Notes: generated by a model from the letters alone, not told the origin. Shown: positions 21,085-33,700, counted from the stretch's first letter. The stretch: 64,000 nt of DNA from Azorinus chamasolen (GCA_963576725.1 OY755252.1:50117394-50181393), one strand, 5' to 3'. Made by a program: numbers and translations.

Positions 21085-22300
21085 TTTACATGGCATAAGC
21101 ATAGCTAATTCCTTTGAGAGTCTTGGTCAATTGTTGAGTAGTACAAGTAATGACAGTGCCTTGAGAACACCAACTGCGAGCTCATTCAAACCATCACACC
21201 AATCGACACCCATCCGTGTTCAGAAACTCAAAACTAAATGTAAAGCACCCCTTAGAATTGTGAATGTCAATTTCCAGTCAATTAAGCGTAAACAACATCT
21301 AGTTCAGAATATTATAGACAACATGAAACCTGATATAGTAATTGGAACCGAAACCTGGCTAGACCCATCTATTAATAACAACGAAATTTTCCCTGATGGT
21401 TTTAATATTTACAGAAAAGATCGCAAAGACCAACAAGGTGGTGGTGTCCTTATTGCCATTAAAAAAGACTACATTAGCGACATTGTTGAAGACCTCTCTC
21501 CAGATGAAAAGTGTGAGATGGTATGGGCCAAAATAGATATTGTAGGAAATAAGTCACTATATGTCTCTTCTTTTTACCACCCTAAAACATCCGATGAAAA
21601 TAGCTTGAATTGGTTTGATATTTCTGTTAGAAGAGCAGTTCAGATAAAAAATGCAGCTTTAGTCATAGGAGGTGACTTTAACCTTCCAGGGTGGGATTGG
21701 AAAAACAAAATTCTTAAGCCCAGGTCATTACACCAAAAACAACACTATTTCTTTGGAAACACTTTAGATGATACAGGCCTAGTACAATTAATTGAAGAAC
21801 CAACAAGAAAAGAAAATATATTAGATCTTATGATAACAAATTTACCGAACCAAGTCCCTAGAATTGAAATAGCCCCGGGAATTTCAGACCATGATATTGT
21901 TTTTATGGAATTCAATGTCACCCCCTCTAAGGTAAAGTGTGTTCCCAGAAACATACCTCTATATAGCAAGGCCAACTGGGACACCTTGAAAAATGAAGTC
22001 AAGCAACTATATGCCTCAATACTAACTATGGTAGAAACTCACTCTGTTGACGAACTTTGGCTATATTTTAAATCCCAGCTGAACCATCTAATAAGTATAC
22101 ACATTCCCCACAAAAAACTAACTGCAAAAAGTAAAACACCATGGGTATCAGTTGAAACTAAAAAACTATTAAAAAGAAGAGATAGATTGTACAAAAAAAT
22201 GAAGAAATCTGGTAATGAAAATGCTCGTAAGAAATACAAAGAATTGAAACATCATATCCAAAGACAGTTAAGACAATCATACTGGCAGTACACATTTTGA
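21083..22300 (+). pseudogene. APE-type endonuclease of element 1
   Basis: The frame is open from before 21083 (reading DLHGISIANSFESLG, the natural continuation of the PHD segment). APE motifs appear in order: LRIVNVNFQSIKRK, DIVIGTETWL with the catalytic Glu, GGGVLIAI, VSSFYHP, LVIGGDFNLPGWDW with Asp and Asn, ILDLMITN and ISDHDIVFMEF with the Ser-Asp-His box. All catalytic positions look intact. The frame ends at TGA 22298-22300, where the RT segment continues one frame over. The shift lies at 'cacattttgacccc'. Confidence 0.88.
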
Positions 22301-24072
22301 CCCCCTGTGAGGATGAAAAGAGTTTTGGTAATATGAAGAAATTTTGGTCTTACATCAAATACAAAAAAACTGACTATAATGATATCTCATCTCTAAAGAA
22401 AGATGGCAAACTGTTAACAGATCCTAAACTGAAAGCAAATGCACTTAATGCACAATTCCAATCAGTTTTCTCTGACACTTTTGATATACCCTTAGATGAA
22501 TTTCAAAATAAACCCTACATGAGAGATAATAACACCTATCCTACAATGCCGGACATCGAAATAACAACTAATGGTATCACAAAACTTTTACTGAATCTTG
22601 ACCCAACCAAGGCAAGTGGCCCCGATGAACTGAAACCAAGACTCCTTAAAGAGCTTTCCCACGAAATTTCTCCTATTTTAAGTCTCATTTACCAGAAATC
22701 ATTTGACAGTGGAGAAGTGCCCACCGACTGGCGAACTGCACACGTCTCTCCGATCTATAAGAAGGGGTCCAAATATAACCCAGAAAACTATAGACCCATT
22801 TCATTGACTTGTATTTGTTGCAAACTATTAGAACACATCATAACTAGTGCTATCATGACTCATGCAGACAAACACAACATCTTATATCCCTTGCAACACG
22901 GTTTTAGAAAAAATAGATCCTGTGAAACGCAGCTTTTAGAATTCATAGATGACATTACAAATAATTTAGAAAAATCATCTCAAACAGACATATTAATCAT
23001 GGATTTCTCAAAAGCTTTTGATAAAGTCAGTCACAATCTTTTAACCCATAAACTTTCGCACTAGGGAATACAAGGTAAAACTAACAAGTGGATCCACAAT
23101 TTATTATCACACCGTACTCAGGCTGTAGTCCTGGAGGGTGAGAAATCAGAGTATGTTCCGGTGCAGTCTGGGGTACCTCAGGGATCGGTTTTGGGCCCTA
23201 GTCTGTTTTTATTTTACATAAATGATATACCCAATGGTTTAAATTCTACAGTACGTCTCTTTGCGGATGATACAATGGCATATCTCACCATCAATTCCAA
23301 AAATGACTGTACAAATCTTCAGGATGACCTTGATAAACTTAGTTGTTGGGAACAAACATGGAAAATGGCTTTTCATCCAGACAAGTGCAATGTCTTGTCT
23401 GTCAGCAGAAACAAGCACCCACTTGACTACAGATACACCCTTCATGGTCAACTTTTAGAACATGTTGACAAAGCAAAATATTTAGGTGTCACAATACAGT
23501 CAGATCTTAAATGGCAAACCCACGTAAACAACATATGCAATAAGGCCAACAGAACTCTTGGTTTCCTCAAAAGGAACTTAAACATCAGCTCCATTTCAGT
23601 TAAGGAACAGGCATACAAATCCCTAGTACGTCCAACCTTAGAATATGCCAGTTCAGTTTGGGACCCGTACATTAATGAAGACATAACTAATATAGAAAAA
23701 GTGCAAAGGAGAGCTGCTAGGTTTGTCACCAACAGATTTAGGAATACTTCTAGTGTTGATGACATGCTGAACAGCTTAGAATGGAGAAGCCTTACTGACA
23801 GACGGACAGATGCACGTCTCATTATGTTGTACAAAATTTCACACAATCTGGTTGCCATTCCAAATAATAACAGACTTTTACCACCACTCAGACAGTCCCG
23901 CAATATGCACACTCTCGCCTACCAACTTCAATCATGCAGAACACAATCAAGACAACTCTCCTTTTTCCCTCGGACCATTAAGGACTGGAATGGCCTGCCT
24001 TTGACTGTAGTTGGGAGTGATTCTATTGAATCCTTCAAAACTGCCATCAAAAGTCACTCCTACACCCATTAA
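22297..24072 (+). pseudogene. Reverse transcriptase of element 1, one in-frame stop
   Basis: RT blocks appear in order: TKASGPDELKPRLL, WRTAHVSPIYKKGSK, NYRPISLTCICCKLLEHI, LQHGFRKNRSCETQL, IMDFSKAFDKVSH (motif A), VPQGSVLGPSLFLFYINDI, RLFADDTMAYL (catalytic FADD at about 23262), FHPDKCNVLSV and KYLGVTIQSD. The C-terminal part has SVWDPY and VQRRAARFV. A single TAG at 23062-23064 interrupts the frame between motif A and the VPQGS block; the sense frame resumes at once and runs to 24072. The style matches the CR1/L2 group. Confidence 0.9.
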
Positions 24073-24596
24073 TTTATCATCACTGTAAATAGTTTCAACT
24101 TATATTTAGCCCCCTATTCGTAGCGCATTTCACCACCAGTGACATAAACTTCAGCCAGTTGAAGGTGGTCACTAAAATGTAGAAGTAGAAGTATCTCCTA
24201 AACAGTTAAGAGCAACGGTGGCCAATGCCAGTGACTTTATTATCTGGACAGCGAGTCCAATTGACACACGGAACATACACACATTGATAGGTGTACAACC
24301 AGTATTATTGAAGTTTCCATAGATAGATTGGTAGAACAGAATAGACCGGATCACCATTTGAAGCATTACTCAGTTTGTAGCGAATACGAATCACAGGTAT
24401 TTAGCCATCACAAACTCTTTTAGAGGTGATGTCCATAAATTATTCCTCAGTTATCATAAGCCACATTGGGCAGTACATCGAGACATTATCATGATATCTC
24501 AATTCAGTTGACTTTCACAGGCACTCACACACACACACACACACACACACTTGCTTTCTTTGCACAGTTTTATGCCAGCTGCTCGTAAACACTCTT

Positions 24597-25012
24597 AAAA
24601 ATCGCATATGAGGCCATCACATGACTTTGTGCTGAAGGAGAATTAAAATATTAAACGAGGCTTACCTGTTAGTTGAGGTTTGGTAGAGATTCTCCAAGCA
24701 CAAAGACATGATGATAGGCTCATTTGCCCACCCATAGTACCCTCCCTGAGTTTAACATTAACTCATGGATAAATGTAAACAGTGTGTTTCTATAACACAC
24801 ACGTTGGGTCTTTTATGTGCTACTTTAGTTCAGGCATAATATTAGAGTTGATACTCCTGTTCCTGGTGTTCACTCGCAGCAGCTTTAAATAATGACCTGT
24901 GAGGACAGATAAGCCTATCTTAAATAACCCCATCATCGTAGCTTTGGGCTTCGGAGAATCTCGATTAAACTTCAACTTACAGGTAAGCCTCGTTTAATCT
25001 TTTAAGTATCCG
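24597..25012. repeat. Inverted-repeat element
   Basis: 'attaaacgaggcttacctg' with 'gagattctccaagcac' on the left is mirrored by 'ggagaatctcgattaaac' with 'caggtaagcctcgtttaat' on the right, with roughly 240 bases between the arms. The right arm runs into the satellite-bearing segment that starts at 24980. A (CA)n run sits just to its left (24522-24551). Confidence 0.65.
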
Positions 25013-25791
25013 GTGTCTAATGTAGATACACACCGCTTGTATTATAACTATCCTCCCGCTTTATCCCGATTAACCATTCTACCAATGTAGATACACACCG
25101 CTTGTATTATACCTATCCTCCCGCTTTATCCCGATTAACCATTCTACCGATGTAGATACACACCGCTTGTATTATAGTCTTCCTCCCGCTTTATCCCGAT
25201 TAACCGTTCTACCGATGTAGATACACACCGCTTGTATTATACCTATCCTCCCGCTTTATCCCGATTAACCATTCTACCGATGTAGATACACACCGCTTGT
25301 AATATACCTATCCTCCCGCTTTATCCCGATTAACCATTCTACCGATGTAGATACACACCGCTTGTAATATTCCTATCCTCCCGCTTTATCCCGATTAATT
25401 CTACCGATGTAGATACACACCGCTTGTATTATACCTATCCTCCCGCTTTATCCCGATTAACCATTCTACTGATGTAGATACACACCGCTTGTAATATACC
25501 TATCCTCCCGCTTTATCCAGATTAACCATTCTACCGATGATTTCAACCTTACTCGCTTGGCTCCAAATGAGGCGCCGAGTAACTCGGCATCTCATCAGCA
25601 TTTTATCTGTTTGACTCCCGATCAATACTTTCTCTAAAGCTGGATCGAATAGGAAACGGTTAAAACTGCACCAAATCCAAACCTGAACAATTTTTTTTCA
25701 AAGCGGATTTAGGGTTGAATTTTCAATTATATTTTCCATTTGTTAAAATGAGTGTTTGCTAAGTGATCATTTCAGTGTTAAGGTTTGAGCA
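24980..25791. repeat. Satellite-bearing segment, left copy (65-bp units)
   Basis: It begins caggtaagcctcgttta, contains about 8 units of a 65-bp repeat ('gtagatacacaccgcttgta', 'cctcccgctttatcc', 'gattaaccattctacc') from 25018 to 25543, and ends with unique sequence to 'aaggtttgagca'. The whole segment recurs nearly identically at 31526-32835, on the other side of the L1-type element. Confidence 0.92.
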
Positions 25792-26589
25792 AGTACAAGT
25801 ACAAGTACAAAAGTTTATTCGGCATAAACAAACATTGTCCATTGCCATAAACAAAAGTATAAACAAAAGTATAATGAGAAATGACAGAAAATTTTCAGTA
25901 ATGTACATGAGAAAAGTGTAACAAACTCAGATGAACTAAGCACACTCTTAATAATCAATGATGGTAAAGTATAAATAACGTTATAAACGTTTCAGAAGGT
26001 TCCATTTCACAAAGTCAATTATCGCTGTATTAATATGTAAAACTAACAGCGTCGACCTCACTGGTATTACATGTATACATACCGTATACGCCGCAAAGTG
26101 CTGTCTGTGATTATATACCACAAAACGCTGGCGTTTTATACCTGTCTAACGGGAAGTTACTCTATTGATCGGATAACCTCATGGTCTTAAATTTCTAACC
26201 AAAACACGACTACATTCTGTTTTTAACAAAACAAACTCAATGTCTAACGCAAATGGTAACATGATCAATATAAAGGAACATAACTAATAACAACTGCGAA
26301 TGGTTATTATAAAGCTGTCATTCGTGTACACCGAAGGATTGGAATAAAACTCCCCAGGACAGGGTGAAGTCAAAGCTACAGTACACTCCGAACGGACAGC
26401 AGTGCTTTTAGATAAGTATACTTTTGTAGCTGATACACGTAAATAGTATTAAATCCAAGCAGAATATGACCCTCGGTATACGTTTTCTAAAACTGAAGAT
26501 TTAACAACAATTCCCATCGAGTGACTGCATAAAAGAATCGCCTCTAGGTGAGGTGATCCCACTGAGCACTCAGTCTATGGGGCTTCGTC

Positions 26590-27345
26590 TAGTATTAAGA
26601 TTATTCAGATAGGATCCCTGATAAAGGCTATACCTAAGGCTCTGGAATTTTACTATGTTTTAATATTCATGTAGATAAAAATCGAGACATAAGAAGAAAC
26701 ATATCAATATGTAAATTCCATGGATACATGTATATAGTTCCTTTACATAGTTGTCAAACATGATTCTTTGTGGTTTTTCTGTATTTTTCAGGGATTGTTG
26801 ACAACAACAGAGGAGACGCAGTTTCCAGGACAGGTTGCAGACCATGCTATCCGCCTATCAGGGATCCTTTTACAATTTGGTAGCCTAGATAGTGGTATTT
26901 ACATAAATTACATTAAATATCACATAACATGACATAAATCACAAGAATAATTACATCCATTAGAAGACAAAATACATAAAACATACTACATGTAACTCAG
27001 CAAATTAATTCTCGAACATGGTATATAAGGACATTCTCCCCATTGCCTAGTGGGAGAAAAGGTCACAATAAATATATAAATAACAAATGAAAATTTCCAA
27101 CTATGTGCTACTTATGCAAACAGTGTAGATCCTGATCTTGGGGCTCCCGGTGCAACCCACTGGTCTGCACCTATTGCATGCTGTGTGGTCCGTAACAATA
27201 AATACAGGCAAATTACTCAAAAAGAAAATGAGAGGAGTTTAACCTTTTAGCATGTAGATATAGTATGTTGTGACTTTTCAAACAGTGAAGATCCCGATCC
27301 GAGGGCTGCCGGAGAAGCTCCTTGATCAGGATCTATCCATTGAAT
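26590..27345. repeat. Hairpin insertions in the 3' UTR of the L1-type element
   Basis: 'ataggatccctgataaagg' at 26611 has an inverted partner 'ccgcctatcagggatcctt' at about 26850. At 27105 and 27275 two copies of 'gcaaacagtgtagatcctga'-type hairpins occur (the second reads aacagtgaagatcccgatcc). They account for the unusual length of the 3' UTR. Confidence 0.55.
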
Positions 27346-27365
27346 TGAGACAGGTATATGGCAGA

Positions 27366-30300
27366 CTATACTTCTTCCACATTTTCTCTCTGAGCAAATG
27401 CTAAAAATATATATTCAGAAATATCTTTAAGAATTTTAGGACTTTGAGTTTGCATCAATCTTTTGAACTTCTGAATTGTTGGCCAGGATCTATAATATTG
27501 CGGAATCAACTTTAACCTCAGGTCTCTATATAACGGACAAATCATCATGAAGTGGTATTCATTTTCAATAGTATTCATATGACAAAACATGCATTTACGT
27601 AATTCCTTTGGCATATTGCGAAATCTTCCCTCTTCAATAGCGAGTTTGTGTGCTGAACATCGGAAACGTGTCAGGGCTGCTCTGTGTTTGCTATTGCTTA
27701 CACATTGCAAATATTTTTCAAATTCAATCGTTTCTTTGAATAATGAGTAAGTACTTAATTTACTGGAATGTTTTAGTTCAGCATACCACTCCTGAAAATA
27801 TAAATCATATACTCTTTGAATCACTGCCTTTAATTGGACCGTTGAGATATTTATATTGTCCCACAAATAGGAAAATCCTAGGTTTTCCAAAAAGCTTTTT
27901 ACTTGTTTTGCCCAATCGTTGATAAAGTTACCATCTGAATCTTTTAAAGAAAAAATTGAAAATAAAAGGGAACCAGGATTCTTCACAATTTTAAACCAGT
28001 ATCTTAAAATTCGCACTTTTCGTATTACTATAAAGGGAAATCGACAAAGTTCACCATATACAGATGCATTTGTTGTTTGTTGTCTTACCCATAAAAGCTG
28101 CTTAAGAAACTTTGTATGTATGCGTTCAATGTCAGGAGCTTTATGAAATCCCCATATTTCTGCACCATAATTCAAAATAGGGCTTATCATAGAATCGAAA
28201 AGCTTCAGTTTCTCTGTAATATTCATTGATATGTTATCAAATAATTTATTCATGGAAAACATTGCTTTAAGGGATTGTTCAGCTAATTTCTTTTGTGCTT
28301 GATAGAATTTCCCATTCGACGATAATGTTAACCCTAAATATGTAAATTTCTCTACTGTATTAAGCTTAATATCATTGTAAAAAAAGCTAACTGTTTCCGG
28401 CCTATTCGCTTTTTTGCAGACCATCACTACAGTTTTATCAACATTAACACTTATGCCCCACATGTTGCAGTAAATGTGTAATCTATTCAGCAGTTTTTGT
28501 AAACCTTCCTTAGTATAAGAGAATAGAACTGTGTCATCGGCAAATAATAGCAGAAATAATTGTAATTCATTATGGGTAAATATATCGTCTGATTCATCGT
28601 ATAAATAGTCGTACATGTCGTTGATAAAGAAAATAAATAACAATGGAGAGAGTGGTTCCCCTTGCTTAACACCAGCGAAACTCTCGAAATATTCAGTGCT
28701 TTTACCGTTAACCTTCACACATGATTGCACACGTCTGTATATTGATTGAAGCATTTTAACCATTTTGCTTGAAATACCGTATTTAATCAGTTTATGCCAT
28801 ATGCCGTCTCTGTACACAGTATCGAAAGCTTTTCTGAAATCGACAAAAGCACAGTATAATTTACGATTGTCTTGATTAATTACTTTACTCATAACGGAGT
28901 TTAAAAGAAACATACAGTCAATAGTACTCCTATTTTTTCTAAATCCGAACTGAAGATCAGATAATAAATTATTATCTTCAGCCCATTTCCGCAGCCTGTT
29001 GTCAAGCATTAATGAAAATATTTTAGAAAAAATGCTCGTCAGAGCTATGCCCCTATAGTTATTTACATCATTTGGATTCCCTTTCTTTGGCACCGGTACT
29101 ATAACTCCCTTTGTCCACTGTACGGGGTATATGCTATTTGTAAACAAATGGTTAAAAAGTCTGCACAGTATAGGAGATAAAAGATCTTTACATGATAAAA
29201 ACATTTCCGCTATTAAACCATCGTCGCCACTACCTTTTCCGCTTTTCAAGGTAGAAATAGCTTTCAGAACCTCATCTGGCAGAAAGGCCGCGTCGAGTTG
29301 ATCAATGATATGGTCATTAAGAATATTTGTAACATCTTCATTAGAAAATTCATCATCATCCTGGAATAAAGTTTTAAAATGCTCGAAAAATTCTTCCTTT
29401 TTTATGTTCGCGTTGTTTTTCGAACCGTTATTTTTGAATTTCCTTATTTCACTCCAAAATTTACGTGGCTGATATTTAGCCAAATTCTGCAGACGTCGTC
29501 TTTGATCAATGTTATATTTGGCACGTGCCCTTCGCTTTACTAAATTATACCTTCGTCGGCTAGCTAGCAAAAGGTTACAATTATCCGGAGATTTACATAC
29601 ACGGTATGCTCTATTTGCTGCACGAAAGTCACGCCTTCCTATTTCACATTCCGCATTAAACCAACCGCTTTTGAATTTTCGGCCGTTAGGTTTTGGAGTA
29701 CGCGCAGGTTTACCGAATACAGCAAACGCTTTGTCGTATAAGAATTTTGAGATATTTCCAACGCCAGAATTAATGTCGATATAATTATTTAAAATGTCAT
29801 TTACTACATTATCTAGGTATTCAACGTCAGAGCTGACCATGTCGGTATAGTTATTTTGGCCTTCATTATTCCACCGTATTTTGTCACGTGCTGCAGGTGA
29901 GATATCACATTCTTCATTATTACAGTTTATTTTAATTATCGACTGGATAGGTGCATGGGTAGAACATGTCTGAAAATCGTGTACGATAAAATCTAGAATA
30001 AAGGGAAACAACTCGTATGTACACAGACAGTAATCTATAAGACTTTGACCATTGTTTGACATAAATGTAAAACTGCCTGTGCCTGCATCATCTCCAAGGC
30101 GACCATTTACTATTTTCAAGCTGCTGCTTATACATAAATCGATCAAACGCTTACCAGACGTGTTAACTGTATCGTCTAGTGAAAACCTATGGGGCAATTC
30201 GTATTCTACATCTCCATCAATAACATCAATAAAACGAGCAAAATCGTCAACATCTTGCAGAATATCCGATTTCTGACCGCATCTAGCATTTAAATCTCCC

Positions 30301-30768
30301 ATGACAGATACTTACCCGACTTCTGAATACAAACGCACTTTAAGCTCCAATTGATCAAAAAAGCCTAGCTCGTGCATATGGTAATAATTAGAGTTAGCCG
30401 GGGGTATGTACAAAAAACACATGTATATATCACGCTCTAGACCAAAGAAAGTTTTGCAGCATTTTATCCATATAATACCATTACTATCAGTTTCCTGGAT
30501 TGAAATACCTTTACTTAAAGTTTCTCTATAGAAAAGACACACACCGCCATGACCTCGTTTTGATTTAAGTAGAATACTTTGCTTCCTAGGTACAAAGATA
30601 GAATTAAAACCATTTAGATCAAATGAGTCAATATTACGTTGCCATGTTTCGGAGAAAAACAATAAATCAAAGTTAGTTATATAATTGACAAAATCTTCAT
30701 CTTGCAAGCACGATTTGAGACCCTCAACATTCCACGAGAGTACAGATAGATCACACTTTTCTCCTCGC
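27366..30768 (-). pseudogene. ORF2: APE endonuclease, RT and C-terminal Cys/His motif
   Basis: The frame starts right after the ORF1 stop with SVLSWNVEGLKS (endonuclease start) and continues FDLLFFSETWQ, GHGGVCLFYRE and a stop TAA at 30312-30314. It then reads VMGDLNARCG and TCSTHAPIQS. The usual SDH box appears as STH, so the Asp is replaced. RT blocks follow: KSGKGSGDDGL, WTKGVIVPVPKKGN, NYRGIALTSIFSKI, LQFGFRKNRSTIDC, AFVDFRKAFDTV, GVKQGEPLSPLLF, LFADDTVLFS (FADD at about 28535). The C-terminus has a CxxC-x9-H-x4-C cluster (CMFCHMNTIENEYHFMMIC). From 30302 to 27366, 978 codons are open. Apart from the one TAA the whole ORF2 is intact. Confidence 0.9.
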
Positions 30769-30770
30769 CC

Positions 30771-31525
30771 CTAATCATTTTTGTCTTTTTCGTTGCTCTT
30801 GGGCGTACCTGTAGGCGTATACAGTTTATCGTTAATGTAAAGTTTGTCTCGCACGAGAACTGCACGTTTGTCTTCAGATCTGGCTTGGTGTAGCACGGGT
30901 AGCAATGCTTTACGTCGCTGTATTACCTCTGTTGGATATTGCTCTGAGACATTGAAACCCGTATCCTTAAGTTTTACCGTTTTCAGAGTATGTTTAATCT
31001 TCATTTTCGAGCTGGTGTCCTTGAACTTGGCGACAACTGGCCTTGTTTTGTTTCGGAAATATCTACCCACCCTGTGAGCTCTGTCAATAGCGATACACGA
31101 CCGCGGATTGTCTATATTCAACACGTCACTGCAGAAATCATATATTTTGGTCTCACAGTCCTCCACAGCTGCGGATGCTGGATACGCACTGGGATCTGAT
31201 GTATCGGACTGCTGAGCAGACTCTGTTTGCGACTCGGCAATGCCGAAAAATAAAAGATTGTCCCTCATGGACCTACACTTGAGGTCTACAACGTTTTCTT
31301 GAAGGGAGTCGTTTGCAGATTTAAGGTTCACATTTTCAGCAGACAACGAACTAATCTCTTTTTTCATTGAGTCAATGGAATGTTTATTATTGTGTGTGCT
31401 TGCGGAGACACTTTCGTACTGCTCAGACAGGAATGTTTGGCTCTTTTCAATTTCGTTGATCTTTTGATCCATGTTGTTCAGTCTACTATTGATAGTTTGG
31501 ACAGTTTTTTCAATAGATGTTAAAG
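30771..31525 (-). pseudogene. ORF1 of the L1-type element, 5' truncated
   Basis: The frame is open from the truncation point at 31525; the first ATG is at 31472. A heptad-like coiled coil comes first (INEIEKSQTFLSEQY, IDSMKKEISSLSAENVN). Then an RRM-like core (NLLFFGIAES, IAIDRAHRVGRYF, RPVVAKFKDTSSKMK) and a C-terminal domain (NVSEQYPTEVIQRRKALLP) follow, the layout of L1 ORF1p RNA-binding chaperones. It ends at TAG 30773-30771, directly followed by ORF2 coding sequence in the same frame. Confidence 0.85.
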
Positions 31526-32835
31526 CAGGTAAGCCTCGTTTAATCTTTTAAGTATCCGGTGTCTAATGTAGATACACACCGCTTGTATTATAACTATCCT
31601 CCCGCTTTATCCCGATTAACCATTCTACCAATGTAGATACACACCGCTTGTATTATACCTATCCTCCCGCTTTATCCCGATTAACCATTCTACCGATGTA
31701 GATACACACCGCTTGTATTATAGTCTTCCTCCCGCTTTATCCCGATTAACCGTTCTACCGATGTAGATACACACCGCTTGTATTATACCTATCCTCCCGC
31801 TTTATCCCGATTAACCATTCTACCGATGTAGATACACACCGCTTGTAATATAGCTATCCTCCCGCTTTATCCCGATTAACCATTCTACCGATGTAGATAC
31901 ACACCGCTTGTAATATTCCTATCCTCCCGCTTTATCCCGATTAATTCTACCGATGTAGATACACACCGCTTGTATTATACCTATCCTCCCGCTTTATCCC
32001 GATTAACCATTCTACTGATGTAGATACACACCGCTTGTAATATACCTATCCTCCCGCTTTATCCAGATTAACCATTCTACCGATGATTTCAACCTTACTC
32101 GCTTGGCTCCAAATGAGGCGCCGAGTAACTCGGCATCTCATCAGCATTTTATCTGTTTGACTCCCGATCAATACTTTCTCTAAAGCTGGATCGAATAGGA
32201 TACACACCGCTTGTATTATAGTCTTCCTCCCGCTTTATCCCGATTAACCGTTCTACCGATGTAGATACACACCGCTTGTATTATACCTATCCTCCCGCTT
32301 TATCCCGATTAACCATTCTACCGATGTAGATACACACCGCTTGTAATATACCTATCCTCCCGCTTTATCCCGATTAACCATTCTACCGATGTAGATACAC
32401 ACCGCTTGTAATATTCCTATCCTCCCGCTTTATCCCGATTAATTCTACCGATGTAGATACACACCGCTTGTATTATACCTATCCTCCCGCTTTATCCCGA
32501 TTAACCATTCTACTGATGTAGATACACACCGCTTGTAATATACCTATCCTCCCGCTTTATCCAGATTAACCATTCTACCGATGATTTCAACCTTACTCGC
32601 TTGGCTCCAAATGAGGCGCCGAGTAACTCGGCATCTCATCAGCATTTTATCTGTTTGACTCCCGATCAATACTTTCTCTAAAGCTGGATCGAATAGGAAA
32701 CGGTTAAAACTGCACCAAATCCAAACCTGAACAATTTTTTTTCAAAGCGGATTTAGGGTTGAATTTTCAATTATATTTTCCATTTGTTAAAATGAGTGTT
32801 TGCTAAGTGATCATTTCAGTGTTAAGGTTTGAGCA
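31526..32835. repeat. Satellite-bearing segment, right copy plus partial second copy
   Basis: 31526-32199 repeats the left segment (24980 onward) almost base for base, breaks at 'ctggatcgaatagga', and jumps back to 'tacacaccgcttgtatta' in a 65-bp unit. It then runs through about six more units and on to the natural end 'aaggtttgagca' at 32835. The duplication joint looks like unequal exchange within the array. Confidence 0.9.
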
Positions 32836-33096
32836 TTAATCTTTCTCAGGTCGTCCGCAGACGGACACGTTGTCGGCACCTCAAATCGGTCCATTCCCTC
32901 GTGCATCGGCCTAACTCATCCGGGATTGATGCTTGATTAATGATTACATAACAATTACATTACATTGCATAACAATATGCAGCACGTGACTTGTTGTAAT
33001 TGAAGCGACGTGTCACAATTTATCAATGCTATGGACCCATTCCCCATTTCATTACAAAATAATGGAATATGAAAGTTAAACTTAAAAATCAGACTA

Positions 33097-33431
33097 CAGT
33101 GGAACATCAATAACTCGAACTCAGATAACTCGAACTTCGATATAACCGAAGTGAGTTTTCGGTCCTTCCAAAGTTTACAATACAGAATTGTTCTGAAACG
33201 TATCACCACGTATGCAAAAACTTCCACATATATCTTGAAACATATGCAACAACTTAATACATGTCTAGAGTAATGCTGAGAGTTCATCCAGGAGCTTTCA
33301 GCATTACTTAAGACCTGCATTGAGCTGTGATTTTGAGAAATTGTCCAGGTTAGAAATAGGATGACTCGAACTTCTATTACCTCGAGTAATGTGTATGGTG
33401 CTTTGATGGTTGATACATTGAGGTTCCTCTG
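33097..33431. mobile_element. Pogo/Tigger-like MITE, copy 2
   Basis: Ends CAGTGGAACATCAATAACTC and the inverse of CAGAGGAACCTC, flanked by TA at both sides. The inner hairpin is 'taatgctgagagttcatcc' and 'ggagctttcagcatta'. Same internal blocks as 4058-4375. Confidence 0.75.
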
Positions 33432-33483
33432 TATTCACTATAAACTGTGCAAACATTTTGGATCGGGAAGAGATACTGGATAC

Positions 33484-33700
33484 ATTGAACCATTTACCTC
33501 ATGCATAGTCATATTAGATAAAACAATACCATGAATATGCATTGGCTGAGTTTTATAACGATATATGAACCCAGGGGATTTGGTAATGGCAGAGGTTATG
33601 TGTAAATCTCATAAGGAAACAGGACAGACCCTGGTCAGATGGCTAGTATAGGAGCCGAATGGTCTGAATCTACCCTGCTTGCAAAGGTGTCTGAAAAATT
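33484..33700 (+). repeat. Hairpin family A copy
   Basis: Blocks 'catttacctcatgcatag', 'aggaaacaggacagaccctg', 'gtcagatggctagta' and the mirrored half 'gaatctaccctgcttgcaaa' occur in order. The palindrome is diverged. Confidence 0.65.

Larger units (their letters stand above)
20428..24183 (+). mobile_element. CR1/L2-like non-LTR retrotransposon with 2A and PHD
   Basis: In order it contains a hydrophobic leader, a 2A-like motif, a PHD finger, an APE-type endonuclease and a reverse transcriptase. It ends with a short 3' UTR holding a small inverted repeat (accaccagtgac and gtggtcact, about 24132-24175) and a short tandem tail (gtagaagtagaagta), as in CR1-type elements that end in short repeats rather than poly(A). 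The frame changes twice (near 21061-21082 and near 22296) and one stop (TAG at 23062) interrupts the RT, so this copy is dead but little diverged. The 5' end is uncertain. Confidence 0.88.
25792..31525 (-). mobile_element. L1-type non-LTR retrotransposon (5'-truncated)
   Basis: Read on the minus strand it has ORF1 (31525-30771), ORF2 (30768-27366) and a long 3' UTR ending with AATAAA and the tail TTGTACTTGTACTTGTACTT at 25792-25816. Its 5' side stops inside ORF1 against the satellite segment. Two hairpin repeats have inserted in the 3' UTR (26600-26870 and 27105-27345). Only one clear stop lies inside ORF2. The 978-codon uninterrupted frame suggests fairly recent insertion. Confidence 0.88.

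Noticed and set aside
30306..30318. GTAAGT at the ORF2 stop (minus strand) as a splice donor
   Set aside because: It matches a donor consensus, but the endonuclease frame continues directly after it and no acceptor is needed to restore the protein. A point nonsense change is simpler.
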